Shown here in pieces: positions 5,887 to 5,922 of a DNA stretch of 5,922 bases. The position numbers were made by a program, and so were the translations under genes. The notes beneath the pieces are model-generated. The model did not search any database and was not told where the DNA came from. It saw only the letters and a program-made list of their open reading frames with translations. Location of the stretch: NCBI GenBank assembly GCA_902773155.1, contig CACYDK010000097.1, positions 1 through 5,922 of the forward strand, written 5' to 3'. The first letter of the stretch is position 1. The number at the start of each line of letters is the position of its first letter. This DNA is from an uncultured Ruminococcus sp. GTDB taxonomy: Bacteria > Bacillota > Clostridia > Oscillospirales > Acutalibacteraceae.

Positions 5887-5922
5887 GCGCCGGTAGCTCA
5901 GCTGGATAGAGTGCGCGGCTAC
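5887..5922 (+). tRNA. tRNA-Arg, probably anticodon ACG, 3'-truncated by window edge
   Basis: The first 36 nt of a tRNA are visible: 5' acceptor strand GCGCCGG, T8 A9, D-stem GCTC/GAGT with a G-U pair at 10:25, D-loop AGCTGGATA with the GG pair, base 26 G, 5' anticodon strand CGCGG, then C32 T33 and the first two anticodon bases A34 C35. The third anticodon base lies outside the window. In bacteria A34 is essentially the inosine-bearing wobble base of tRNA-Arg(ACG), and the GCGCC acceptor start and long D-loop agree with Arg. A promoter and a leader hairpin precede it. Confidence 0.9.

Noticed and set aside
1..5922. Mobile element, CRISPR array, phage or defence system
   Set aside because: All long frames are recognised housekeeping proteins; no transposase, integrase, direct repeat array or toxin-antitoxin pattern is visible.

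Overview
The window looks like ordinary chromosomal housekeeping DNA from a Gram-positive bacterium of the class Clostridia, probably an Oscillospirales/Ruminococcaceae-type gut lineage. This is inferred from protein style (a DUF951 small protein, an RF1 with a [16 protein letters not shown] stretch, full-length two-domain Sua5, a clostridial-type M18 aminopeptidase), strong GGAGG ribosome binding sites, moderate-to-high GC, and use of TTG and GTG starts. No database search was possible, so the lineage is tentative. All genes lie on the + strand and are tightly packed.

Layout. Positions 1-837 hold the C-terminal two thirds of the ribosome-associated GTPase HflX, cut by the left window edge. 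A 66-bp gap follows, carrying a near-consensus sigma-A promoter (852-880). It should drive a compact operon: a 57-residue DUF951 protein (904-1077), prfA/RF1 (1078-2154), sua5/tsaC-type threonylcarbamoyl-AMP synthase (2154-3185), coaE/dephospho-CoA kinase (3172-3768), a membrane-anchored lytic transglycosylase (3770-4369) and an M18 metallo-aminopeptidase (4394-5803). From DUF951 to the transglycosylase the genes abut, overlap or sit 1 nt apart, so they are probably translationally coupled; the aminopeptidase has its own strong RBS after a 24-nt gap. The last 119 bases hold a second promoter (5830-5858), a perfect GC-rich hairpin at the predicted transcript start, and the first 36 nt of a tRNA, most likely tRNA-Arg(ACG), cut by the right edge.

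Functionally, HflX, RF1, Sua5 (tRNA t6A37 modification) and the tRNA all concern translation. CoaE completes coenzyme A synthesis, the transglycosylase trims peptidoglycan and the aminopeptidase recycles peptides. This is a growth-linked housekeeping cluster, not a defence or mobile region. I found no mobile element, CRISPR array or evidently new system. The points most worth a second look are the altered P-loop of CoaE (GKGE in place of GKST), the hairpin leader in front of the tRNA, the small Cys-rich DUF951 protein leading the operon, and the absence of prmC next to prfA.
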